Source of the DNA: Candidatus Zixiibacteriota bacterium
GTDB lineage: Bacteria; Zixibacteria; MSB-5A5; JAUVRN01
NCBI GenBank assembly: GCA_030597645.1
Contig: JAUVRN010000105.1
Location: forward strand, 1-6,805
Direction of reading: 5' to 3'
DNA: 6,805 bases
Part shown: positions 1 through 5,385 of the stretch, piece after piece
Position numbering within the stretch: the first letter of the stretch is position 1
How the letters are laid out: the number at the start of each line of letters is the position of its first letter
Translations under genes and position numbers: made by a program
The notes under the pieces: generated by a model
Database searches by the model: none
Told to the model about the DNA's origin: nothing
Seen by the model: only the letters and a program-made list of their open reading frames with translations

Positions 1-378
1 CGGACACCCGCGCTCGGACCGAATGCCGGCGACGAGTTCCAGAACACCGTCGTCGCGGGCCTCTGGTCGGGTTCGCCAGAATCGCTGCTGGATCTGTGTC
101 ACCGCATCGAAGATCGGGGCGGACGCGATCGCCCGTACCGGTGGGCGCCGCGCACGCTCGACATCGACATACTCCATTGGGACGGGGTCGAGGTGAATAC
201 ACCGCGCCTGCGGATACCACACCCGGATTTGTGCCAACGCGCATTTGCGCTGGTGCCTCTGCTGGAACTCGCACCCAACCTGTTCGGCGCCGACGGATGC
301 GCTCTGCGTGCATCCCTCACAGGTGAACTGCTGGATCAGGGCATCGAAGCAGCGTCGACGGAAGCGTGCCGTGTCTGA
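1..378 (+). CDS. folK: 2-amino-4-hydroxy-6-hydroxymethyldihydropteridine pyrophosphokinase (HPPK), 3' part
   Basis: This is a 5'-truncated gene; 125 codons are visible before the TGA at 376-378, in frame from base 1. HPPK transfers pyrophosphate from ATP to 6-hydroxymethyl-7,8-dihydropterin in cytoplasmic folate synthesis. The visible part carries the family signature RWAPRTLDIDIL (about 157-192), whose two Asp residues bind the catalytic Mg ions. It is preceded by FQNTVVAGL, the usual substrate-side 'F-N-V' segment, and followed by RIPHPDLCQRAFALVPLLELAP, split here as RIPHPDLCQRAF then ALVPLLELAP, which is the conserved C-terminal 'P-H-P...R-F-V-L-P-L-E-I-A-P' stretch. The remaining tail is typical in length, so only about the first quarter to third is missing. 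The deoxynucleoside kinase gene starts inside its last codons, so the two are probably translationally coupled. Confidence is high because the signature is nearly diagnostic. Confidence 0.95.
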   Translation, partial: RTPALGPNAGDEFQNTVVAGLWSGSPESLLDLCHRIEDRGGRDRPYRWAPRTLDIDILHWDGVEVNTPRLRIPHPDLCQRAFALVPLLELAPNLFGADGCALRASLTGELLDQGIEAASTEACRV

Positions 379-1006
379 CCTCTCCTACGTGGCTGTCGAA
401 GGTGTGATCGGCGTGGGCAAGACCACGCTCGCCCGAATGGTGGCCGAGCGGCTGGATGCGGAGCTCATACTCGAAACGGCCGAGGAGAACCCCTTTCTCC
501 CCAAGTTTTACCAGGACCCGCGCCGGTACGCGTTTCAGACCCAGGTGTTCTTGTTGCTGTCCCGTTACCACCAGCTTGGTCAACTGGCCGCACGCGACCT
601 GTTCGCGCAACGCATCGTGTGCGACTACCTGTTCGACAAAGACGGCCTGTTCGCGTCCGTGAATCTCTCCGAGCCCGAGCTCCTGCTCTACGAGAAGATC
701 GTACCCCTGATGCGCGAGCAGCTTCCGCGCCCGGACCTGGTGGTCTACCTGCAGGCGCGTACGGAGGTCCTGCTCGACCGGATTCGCCGGCGCAAGGTCC
801 CGTACGAGCGACAGATCGGCAAAGACTACCTGGAAGCACTCAATGCGGCGTACAATTACTTCTTCTTCCACTACGATCAGACCCCGTTGCTGGTCGTAAA
901 GACCGACGAGATCGATTTCGTTCACCGACCGGAACACTTCGAGGATCTGCTGCATCAGATCGAGCGATCCGTGGACGGCAAACAGTATTACGTACCGGCA
1001 CCATAG
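371..1006 (+). CDS. Deoxynucleoside kinase (dNK family, deoxyadenosine/deoxyguanosine kinase-like)
   Basis: A 211-residue cytoplasmic kinase predicted to phosphorylate deoxynucleosides for salvage into dNTP pools. The Walker A loop is EGVIGVGKTT (residues 10-19). The 'LETAEENPFL' stretch (34-43) supplies the acidic residue near the sugar. FQTQ (55-58) matches the base-contacting Gln region, and CDYLFDKD (84-91) takes the place of the usual D/E-R-S motif, as in a bacterial subgroup I recall. The Arg-rich lid is RIRRRKVPYER (138-148), followed by DYLEALNAAYNYFFFHY. Length fits the family (about 200-220). I chose GTG 371 because GGAAG at 360-364 lies 6 nt upstream and the protein then starts just before the first strand. 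The in-frame ATG at 245 would add 42 residues of folK read out of frame. Substrate preference cannot be read from sequence. The gene overlaps folK by 8 nt and precedes panB by 9 nt. Confidence 0.9.
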   Translation: MSDLSYVAVEGVIGVGKTTLARMVAERLDAELILETAEENPFLPKFYQDPRRYAFQTQVFLLLSRYHQLGQLAARDLFAQRIVCDYLFDKDGLFASVNLSEPELLLYEKIVPLMREQLPRPDLVVYLQARTEVLLDRIRRRKVPYERQIGKDYLEALNAAYNYFFFHYDQTPLLVVKTDEIDFVHRPEHFEDLLHQIERSVDGKQYYVPAP

Positions 1007-1015
1007 GATCAGCAC

Positions 1016-1816
1016 ATGGCTTCGACCAAGCGCGTGACGGTTCGCACATTCGCCCGCATGAAGGGCAAACGTATCGCCGTGCTCACGGCCTACGACTACT
1101 ACACCGCGCGGGCGCTCGACCGGGCGGGCGTCGAGGCGCTGCTGGTCGGCGATTCGGTCAACATGGTGTATCACGGTGAGCCCAATACGCTCTCTGCAGA
1201 CATGCCGCTCATGCTGGCACACACACGCGCGGTGGCGCGGGGCGCCGATCGTGCACTCGTCATCGGTGACATGCCGTTTCTGTCGTACCAACCTTCGGCA
1301 CGGGACGCGGTGTACAACGCGGGGCGGTTCCTCAAGGAGGCCGGCGCACAGGCGATCAAGCTGGAGGGCGGTACGGAAGTGGCCCGCACCGTCAGGCGAG
1401 TCGTCGAAGCGGGCATACCGGTCATGGGTCACATCGGGCTGACACCGCAGTCGATTCACCGCTTTGGCGGATACCAGGTGCGTGGCAAGACAGCCAAACA
1501 GGCCGACGATCTCAGGTCTTCGGCGCAGGCGCTGGAGGAGGCGGGTGTCTTTTCGATGGTGATCGAGGCGGTGCCGGCGGAGCTGGCCCGGGAGGTTACG
1601 GAGTCTCTCAAGGTCCCGACCATCGGCATCGGCGCGGGTCCCCACACGGATGGCCAGGTCATGGTCATCAACGACATTGCCGGTCTCTTCGAAGATTTCC
1701 AGCCGAAGTTCGTGCGGCGATACGCCGAGCTCGGCACCCGGCTGACCGAGGTCGCACAGGCGTTCGTGAACGACGTGCGCTCGGGCAGTTTTCCCAGCGA
1801 CCAGGAGAGCTACTGA
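1016..1816 (+). CDS. panB: 3-methyl-2-oxobutanoate hydroxymethyltransferase
   Basis: PanB transfers a hydroxymethyl group from 5,10-methylene-tetrahydrofolate to alpha-ketoisovalerate, giving ketopantoate, the first committed step of pantothenate synthesis. The 266-residue length is standard. Family residues are in place: LTAYDYYTARALD (23-35), LVGDSVNMV with Mg ligand Asp46, GDMPF with Asp85, IKLEGG with Lys115 and Glu117, GHIGLTPQ (138-145), and VIEAVP with Glu184. The conserved tail IGIGAGPHTDGQV is at 203-215. An AGGA at 1005-1008 sits 7 nt before the ATG. The cofactor link to folate gives the neighbourhood with folK a plausible metabolic logic, although such clustering is simply common. 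panC begins 2 nt after the stop, which implies one transcript and coupled translation. Confidence 0.98.
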   Translation: MASTKRVTVRTFARMKGKRIAVLTAYDYYTARALDRAGVEALLVGDSVNMVYHGEPNTLSADMPLMLAHTRAVARGADRALVIGDMPFLSYQPSARDAVYNAGRFLKEAGAQAIKLEGGTEVARTVRRVVEAGIPVMGHIGLTPQSIHRFGGYQVRGKTAKQADDLRSSAQALEEAGVFSMVIEAVPAELAREVTESLKVPTIGIGAGPHTDGQVMVINDIAGLFEDFQPKFVRRYAELGTRLTEVAQAFVNDVRSGSFPSDQESY

Positions 1817-1818
1817 TC

Positions 1819-2676
1819 GTGCGCGTGCTGCGCAGCCCGGCGGCCGTGCAGCGGTGGGCAACCCACCAGCGCGAATCGGGACACACCATCGGCCTGGTTC
1901 CCACCATGGGCGCTCTTCACGAGGGACACCTGAGCCTGGTCCGCGCCGCGCGGCACGCGTGTAATCAGGTCGTCGCAACCATCTTCGTCAATCCAACCCA
2001 GTTCGGGCCGACCGAAGACTTCGCGCGTTATCCCCGCACCACCCGGCGGGCCCTGGCGCTGCTGCGTCACGAAGAGTGCGACGTGGTATTCATGCCTGCG
2101 GGCGATCAGATGTACCCGGCCGGTTTCCAGACTTATGTCGTTACGGGCGATCTGGCCACCGACCTGGAGGGACGTGACAGACCAACTCACTTTCGCGGCG
2201 TAACGACGATCTGTCTCAAGCTCTTCACCATCTGCAAGCCGCACCGGGCCTATTTCGGGCAGAAGGACTACCAGCAGGCCCTGGTGGTACGGCGGATGGT
2301 GGCGGACCTGAATCTCGATCTGGTGGTCAAGATCTGTCCGACCGTGCGGGAATCCGACGGCCTGGCCGCCTCTTCCCGCAACCGCCACCTGGGTCCGGCG
2401 GACCGGGAGCGGGCGCTGGCCATATCACGGGTCCTGTTCGAGCAGGCCCGGGCACTTCGGAACGGCCTGTATACGGCCCGCGCCGCCGAGCGGCGAGGTC
2501 GCCAGGCGCTCTCGAAGGCCGCGGGACTCCGTCTCGACTACTTTTCGGTTCGCCAGGCGCACTCTCTGGCCCGTCCCGGGCCCTCCGACCGTGACCTGGT
2601 GCTGCTGGCCGCCGCCCGGGTGGGCCGAACCCGCCTCATAGACAATGTGCGGGTTCGCTTGAATTCCGGCCGCTGA
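1819..2676 (+). CDS. panC: Pantothenate synthetase (pantoate--beta-alanine ligase)
   Basis: PanC activates pantoate with ATP and condenses it with beta-alanine to form pantothenate. The 285-residue length is normal. The HIGH-like ATP motif is in VPTMGALHEGHLSLV (27-41), with His34 and His37. FVNPTQFGPTEDFARYPRT (56-74) binds pantoate. HFRGVTT (124-130) and FGQKDYQQ (146-153) follow, and the KMSKS-equivalent loop is PTVRESDGLAASSRN (174-188). Small departures from the commonest spelling, such as Thr123 where Gly is usual before HFRGV and Ala183-Ala184 before SSRN, are outside the catalytic residues. The start is GTG 1819, with AGGAG at 1803-1807 inside the end of panB, 11 nt upstream. It follows panB by 2 nt, and its product consumes the PanD product encoded next. 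Confidence 0.97.
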   Translation: MRVLRSPAAVQRWATHQRESGHTIGLVPTMGALHEGHLSLVRAARHACNQVVATIFVNPTQFGPTEDFARYPRTTRRALALLRHEECDVVFMPAGDQMYPAGFQTYVVTGDLATDLEGRDRPTHFRGVTTICLKLFTICKPHRAYFGQKDYQQALVVRRMVADLNLDLVVKICPTVRESDGLAASSRNRHLGPADRERALAISRVLFEQARALRNGLYTARAAERRGRQALSKAAGLRLDYFSVRQAHSLARPGPSDRDLVLLAAARVGRTRLIDNVRVRLNSGR

Positions 2677-2687
2677 TTGCTTATCAT
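2659..2687 (+). promoter_or_regulatory. Candidate promoter for panD and the following gene, giving a near-leaderless transcript
   Basis: TTGAAT at 2659-2664 and TATCAT at 2682-2687 are separated by exactly 17 nt. They match the sigma-70 consensus at 4 of 6 and 5 of 6 bases. A start about 7 nt after the -10 box would fall near 2694, only 2-3 nt before the panD ATG. No Shine-Dalgarno sequence is visible in the 20-nt gap, which fits leaderless initiation. The boxes overlap the last codons of panC. Matches this good can occur by chance, so this stays a candidate. Confidence 0.4.
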
Positions 2688-2696
2688 CCTGCGCTC

Positions 2697-3041
2697 ATGC
2701 TCATTGAAGTATTCAAAGGCAAGATCCACCGGGCCACGGTGACCGAGGCCCATCTCGACTACGAAGGCAGCCTCGCCGTGGATCCCGAGCTGATCGCCGC
2801 CGCCGGGATGGTGGTGGGTGAAAAGGTACAGGTCGTCAATCTCAACAACGGCGCCCGCTTCGAAACCTACCTCATCAAGGGTGAGCCGGGTCAGGTCTGC
2901 CTCAACGGTCCCGCTGCCCGACTGGGCCTGGCCGGCGATCTGGTCATCATCATCACCTACGCGCACATGTCCCCCGAAGAGGCGGCCACGTTTGAGCCCA
3001 AGACCGCCTTCGTCGGGGCGGACAACAAACTCAAGAAGTAA
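2697..3041 (+). CDS. panD: Aspartate 1-decarboxylase, pyruvoyl-dependent proenzyme
   Basis: PanD decarboxylates L-aspartate to beta-alanine for pantothenate. It is made as a proenzyme that cleaves itself between Gly and Ser to create a pyruvoyl group. In this 114-residue protein the cleavage site Gly24-Ser25 (in DYEGSLAVD) is at the standard position. The active-site residues Lys9, His11, Tyr22, Arg54, Thr57 and Tyr58 are all present, and Asn70 lies in the LNGPAAR segment. After cleavage the beta chain would be 24 residues and the alpha chain 90. The ATG at 2697 is the only sensible start, since the conserved N-terminus MLIEVFKGKIHRATVT begins right there, yet it lacks a Shine-Dalgarno sequence. 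The TAA stop shares its last base with the ATG of the next gene (TAATG). Confidence 0.98.
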   Translation: MLIEVFKGKIHRATVTEAHLDYEGSLAVDPELIAAAGMVVGEKVQVVNLNNGARFETYLIKGEPGQVCLNGPAARLGLAGDLVIIITYAHMSPEEAATFEPKTAFVGADNKLKK

Positions 3042-3805
3042 TGACTCCGCTCGCTGCCGTGGTGCTCGCCGCGGGCAAGGGAAAGAGGATGGAGTCGGAC
3101 CTGCCCAAGGTCCTCCAGCAGATGGCCGGTCTGCCCATCGTGGAACACGTCCTGGGCACGCTGGAGGCGCTCACCCCGGAGCGGACCATCGTGGTCATCG
3201 GACATCAGGCAGATCGAGTCCGCCAGGCACTGGCCGAACGCAAAGTCACCTTTGTGGAGCAGACGGAGCAGCTTGGCACGGGCCACGCCGTGTCGCTGAC
3301 ACGGCCCGAGCTGACTGGGTTCAGCGGGATCGTCCTGGTACTCGTGGGAGATGCCCCGCTCTTGCGCCCCGGGACCCTAAAAGCCATGTGCGAGCAGCAC
3401 ACGCGAGAGCAGGCGGCCTGCACGGTGCTGACCACCCGACTGGAGGATCCTTCCGGCTACGGCCGGATCATCCGCGATCCGTCCGGCGATGTGGAAGCTA
3501 TTGTCGAACATAGAGATGCGACACCGGAGCAGCTGCGGGTGGCGGAGATCAACTCGGGTATCATCGCGTTCGACTCAGAAAGGCTGTGGGAGCACATCGA
3601 TCGACTGGAGCGCGGCAACACCCAGGCGGAATATTATCTCACCGATCTGGTCGAAATATTCAGAGCAGCCGGCCTGAGGGTCACCGCCTGGTGTGTCGAT
3701 GACCCCTGGGAGGTGATGGGCATCAACTCGCGTGAACATCTGGCCGAACTCGAGCGTATATATATGGAGAACCGGTTGTCGGAGAAAGAGATTGACAGTC
3801 GGTAG
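3041..3805 (+). CDS. Stand-alone GlmU-type N-terminal uridylyltransferase (sugar-phosphate nucleotidyltransferase)
   Basis: A 254-residue cytoplasmic NTP transferase, most like the N-terminal half of GlmU, which makes UDP-GlcNAc from GlcNAc-1-phosphate and UTP for cell wall and LPS. Visible motifs are VVLAAGKGKRMESDLPKVL (7-25, Lys23 in the Lys25 role), EQLGTGHAV (76-84), VGDAPLL (102-108, metal ligand Asp104), SGYGRIIRD (138-146), VEAIVEHRDA (151-160), EINSGIIAF (169-177), NTQAEYYLTD (193-202) and INSREHLAELERIY (228-241, metal-binding Asn229). GlmU is normally about 450 residues with a left-handed beta-helix acetyltransferase. Here the protein stops after the linker helix, and no hexapeptide repeat follows in any frame. 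Its start overlaps the panD stop by one base with only AAGAAG upstream, so it probably relies on coupling. Specificity for GlcNAc-1-P is inferred from these residues. Confidence 0.88.
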   Translation: MTPLAAVVLAAGKGKRMESDLPKVLQQMAGLPIVEHVLGTLEALTPERTIVVIGHQADRVRQALAERKVTFVEQTEQLGTGHAVSLTRPELTGFSGIVLVLVGDAPLLRPGTLKAMCEQHTREQAACTVLTTRLEDPSGYGRIIRDPSGDVEAIVEHRDATPEQLRVAEINSGIIAFDSERLWEHIDRLERGNTQAEYYLTDLVEIFRAAGLRVTAWCVDDPWEVMGINSREHLAELERIYMENRLSEKEIDSR

Positions 3806-3819
3806 GTTGCGTCTATATT
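3792..3819 (+). promoter_or_regulatory. Strong sigma-70-type promoter for the envelope protein pair
   Basis: A perfect -35 box TTGACA (3792-3797) and a 5-of-6 -10 box TATATT (3814-3819) are spaced by 16 nt, in a locally AT-rich patch of an otherwise GC-rich window. The -35 box lies within the last codons of the nucleotidyltransferase gene. Transcription should begin near 3826, giving a leader of about 40 nt before the ATG at 3867. It is the best promoter match I found in the window. Confidence 0.65.
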
Positions 3820-3837
3820 CCCCCTGCGTTGGGGGAA
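3818..3837 (+). repeat. Perfect 7-bp inverted repeat at the predicted transcription start
   Basis: TTCCCCC (3818-3824), a 6-nt spacer TGCGTT, and GGGGGAA (3831-3837) form a perfect inverted repeat directly after the -10 box. The left arm overlaps or precedes the expected start at about 3826, so the mRNA would not contain both arms; a DNA-level operator fits better than an RNA hairpin for this promoter. In read-through transcripts from upstream it could fold, but it is followed by AAC rather than a U tract, so it is not a standard intrinsic terminator. Confidence 0.5.
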
Positions 3838-3866
3838 AACGGTATTCACCTGATCGAATCGGAGCC

Positions 3867-4355
3867 ATGAAACTACTGGTCCGACTGGGTCTGATGCTGC
3901 TGCTGGTTGCCGCATCGGCCACGGCGTCTGAGCCTCCACTCCCTCAGGGTCCCGTCCAAGAGCAGACGGCGCTCCCTGAAGGTAACAGTCTCTACAACGC
4001 CGCCAGTCCATTTCGACTTTTCGATCCCAGCAGACTGACCATGCGTCAGAGTTACTCGGTCAGTTACATGACCGGAGGCGGAGTCTCCCGGAGCGTCGGC
4101 ATGTACATGAACAGCATCGGCTATCAGATTGCCCGACCGCTGTACGTACAGTTCGACCTCGGCATCGTGCACGATCCCGGCAGCCTGTTCGGTGGCGGCA
4201 ACGTGAGCCACGGTGCCCGGATTCTGCCCAACTTCATGCTGCGGTACACGCCGTCCCCCAAGTTTCAACTGATCGTGGATGTGCGGACCATGCCCGGCTC
4301 TCAGGGCTATTACGGCGCACCGGGATACGGCTATTACAGCCCCTGGATGCGCTAA
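3867..4355 (+). CDS. Uncharacterised exported, beta-rich small envelope protein
   Basis: I do not recognise a named family. The 162-residue product starts with a Sec-type signal peptide: basic MKLLVRLG, hydrophobic LMLLLVAASATA, and likely cleavage after an Ala near 18-20. Residues 21-45 are Pro/Gln-rich. From about 50 there are alternating polar/apolar segments that look like amphipathic beta-strands: LTMRQSYSVSYM (57-68), SVGMYMNSIGYQI (76-88), LYVQFDLGIV (92-101), and ILPNFMLRYT and FQLIVDVR near 119-140. The tail (144-162) is Gly/Tyr-rich and ends in Trp-Met-Arg, not the C-terminal Phe of classic porins. No catalytic motif is visible. An outer-membrane-associated role is inference. ATG 3867 is chosen because it gives the signal peptide, although the GGAG at 3861-3864 is only 2 nt away. 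The open frame upstream to 3732 would add glmU-region sequence. It has its own promoter and is followed 7 nt later by the LytR_C gene. Confidence 0.8.
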   Translation: MKLLVRLGLMLLLVAASATASEPPLPQGPVQEQTALPEGNSLYNAASPFRLFDPSRLTMRQSYSVSYMTGGGVSRSVGMYMNSIGYQIARPLYVQFDLGIVHDPGSLFGGGNVSHGARILPNFMLRYTPSPKFQLIVDVRTMPGSQGYYGAPGYGYYSPWMR

Positions 4356-4362
4356 TCAAACA

Positions 4363-4881
4363 ATGCCGCGACGCAACCGTAAGGTACCTCTCCTCAAGCG
4401 ATACCGCCTGCGCTTCGCGCGCAAGCGGCCTCCCACGGTGATGTGGGAAGCCCTGCTGGTGGTGTTGTTCGGGGCCGTGATGATCTACACGTATTCATTC
4501 GCCAAGAAGATCACCGTCGGAGCTACAGCCGATTCCTCCGAGCCCGCCGAGGTGGTACGGGTTCAGATGCTCAACGGCTGTGGCGTCAAAGATGCCGCCC
4601 ATGACGCCGCTGAATTTCTGCTCGCCGCAGACGACGCGGAATACCAGATTGACATCGTGGACCGGGGCAACTTCGCCACGTTCGACGTGACCGAGACCCT
4701 CATCCTGGACCGGGGTGACGCGCGGGATGCCGCCCGATACCTCGCGGACCTGATGGGTGTCGATGATCAGCATGTGCTCACTCAACCCTTGATGGAGAAC
4801 GTGCTCGAAATCGACGTATCGGTATTGCTGGGTCGTGACGTGGTCACCCTGGGCCTGCGGCCCGCCCAAAGGAGGCCTTAG
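4363..4881 (+). CDS. Single-pass membrane protein with LytR_C (LytR/CpsA/Psr C-terminal type) domain
   Basis: A 172-residue protein with a very basic N-terminus (11 Arg/Lys in the first 22 residues), one membrane segment at about 28-47 (WEALLVVLFGAVMIYTYSF), then an extracytoplasmic domain. The domain matches the LytR_C pattern: VVRVQMLNGCGVKDAAHDAA (64-83), helix, IDIVDRGNFATFDVTETLIL (96-115), DARDAARYLADLMG (119-132) and a closing VLEIDVSVLLGRD (147-159). This domain often hangs at the C-terminus of LytR-CpsA-Psr wall-ligation enzymes, but the catalytic LCP domain is absent, so this is a stand-alone LytR_C protein of unknown function, perhaps a binding or scaffold unit in the envelope. Positive-inside charge supports an N-in, C-out topology. 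ATG 4363 has no clear Shine-Dalgarno; the gene lies 7 nt after the exported protein gene and probably depends on coupling. An earlier in-frame ATG at 4279 would add 28 residues overlapping that gene. Confidence 0.82.
   Translation: MPRRNRKVPLLKRYRLRFARKRPPTVMWEALLVVLFGAVMIYTYSFAKKITVGATADSSEPAEVVRVQMLNGCGVKDAAHDAAEFLLAADDAEYQIDIVDRGNFATFDVTETLILDRGDARDAARYLADLMGVDDQHVLTQPLMENVLEIDVSVLLGRDVVTLGLRPAQRRP
4868..4875 (+). promoter_or_regulatory. Strong Shine-Dalgarno sequence upstream of rsfS at unusually long spacing
   Basis: AAAGGAGG is an excellent anti-16S complement but ends 17 nt before the TTG at 4893, where 5-9 nt is normal. No ATG, GTG or TTG in the rsfS frame lies closer. It also encodes the Arg-Arg near the end of the upstream gene, so it might be coincidental. 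Confidence 0.5.
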
Positions 4882-4892
4882 CCGAACCGGTT

Positions 4893-5288
4893 TTGCCTGA
4901 AGACTCACCCCCCACATATCACCCTGAGCGCACCGCCACGCGTCTGACCGCAGAAGATCTGGCCAGACGTTGTGCAGACCTCGCTGCCGATCGCAGAGCC
5001 GAAGACATCATCATCCTGGATCTACGCGCCCTCAGTTCCGTAGCGGATTTTTTCGTGGTGGCATCTGCCGGAGCGGATGTGCAGGCACGCGCCGTGGCCG
5101 ACCGAATCGAAGAGGGCATCGAGTCCAAAGGAGAACATACCTGGCATCGCGAAGGGTACCAGAACGGCCAATGGATTGTGCTCGATTACGTGGACGTAGT
5201 GTGTCACCTGTTCCTGAAGGAGAAACGGGAATTCTATCAACTGGAGCGCCTCTGGGGCGATGCGCCCCGTATCGCGGTCGCGACCTGA
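4893..5288 (+). CDS. rsfS: Ribosomal silencing factor RsfS (Iojap/YbeB family)
   Basis: RsfS binds ribosomal protein uL14 on the 50S subunit and blocks joining to 30S, damping translation in stationary phase or starvation. The 131-residue protein shows the family core: LTAEDLARRCADLAADRRAE (18-37), DIIILDLRALSSVADFFVVA (38-57), TWHREGY (83-89), WIVLDYVDVVCHLF (94-107), and KREFYQLERLWGDAP (111-125). The usual 'D-x-V-V-H-x-F' segment reads DVVCHLF here, with the His kept. The first 17 residues are a Pro/Thr-rich extension. The start is uncertain: TTG 4893 is the only standard start codon before the conserved region, with CTG 4944 the alternative. It follows the LytR_C gene by 11 nt. In many bacteria rsfS is next to nadD; here it is not. 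Confidence 0.93.
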   Translation: MPEDSPPTYHPERTATRLTAEDLARRCADLAADRRAEDIIILDLRALSSVADFFVVASAGADVQARAVADRIEEGIESKGEHTWHREGYQNGQWIVLDYVDVVCHLFLKEKREFYQLERLWGDAPRIAVAT

Positions 5289-5385
5289 TTCCGGGCCTGA
5301 ACCAGCCGGGACCTCCCACCGTCACTACCGCGGACGCTCATATCTTCCAACACCGCTTCGCAACCAACGAGAGGGGTACACGGTC
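5289..5385 (+). promoter_or_regulatory. C-rich leader upstream of rho, candidate rut-like autoregulatory site
   Basis: The 97-nt gap holds no gene. The 60 bases at 5311-5370 contain 27 C and only 8 G, a C-over-G bubble with many pyrimidine-C steps (for example CCTCCCACC at 5312-5320) and little pairing potential. That is the composition of Rho-utilisation sites. E. coli rho is known to be autogenously attenuated in its leader. A short GC-rich hairpin can form at 5291-5309 with a 2-nt bulge, without a following T run. I saw no convincing -35/-10 pair. GAGGGG at 5371-5376 is the rho ribosome binding site, 9 nt before the ATG. Confidence 0.4.

Noticed and set aside
245..370. N-terminal extension of the deoxynucleoside kinase from ATG 245
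   Set aside because: The extra 42 residues are folK sequence read in another frame. GTG 371 has a proper ribosome binding site and matches the family N-terminus.
317..1978. Long open frame of 553 codons on the - strand
   Set aside because: It lies antisense to the deoxynucleoside kinase and panB, whose family motifs are clear. The predicted product is Arg/His/Val-rich with no recognisable motif. High GC makes long antisense frames common.
3757..3765. TATATATAT as a second promoter -10 region
   Set aside because: It encodes Ile-Tyr-Met at the end of the nucleotidyltransferase, and no -35-like sequence lies 15-19 nt upstream.
3818..3837. Intrinsic terminator after the nucleotidyltransferase gene
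   Set aside because: The 7-bp hairpin is followed by AAC, not a T run, on either strand, and the left arm overlaps the -10 box.
3732..3866. Extension of the exported protein from ATG 3732
   Set aside because: It overlaps the conserved end of the nucleotidyltransferase, crosses the promoter, and would bury the signal peptide.
5260..5385. Longer Rho starting at ATG 5260
   Set aside because: It overlaps rsfS and adds 42 low-complexity residues unlike Rho; the ATG at 5386 has a good ribosome binding site and gives the standard 419 residues.
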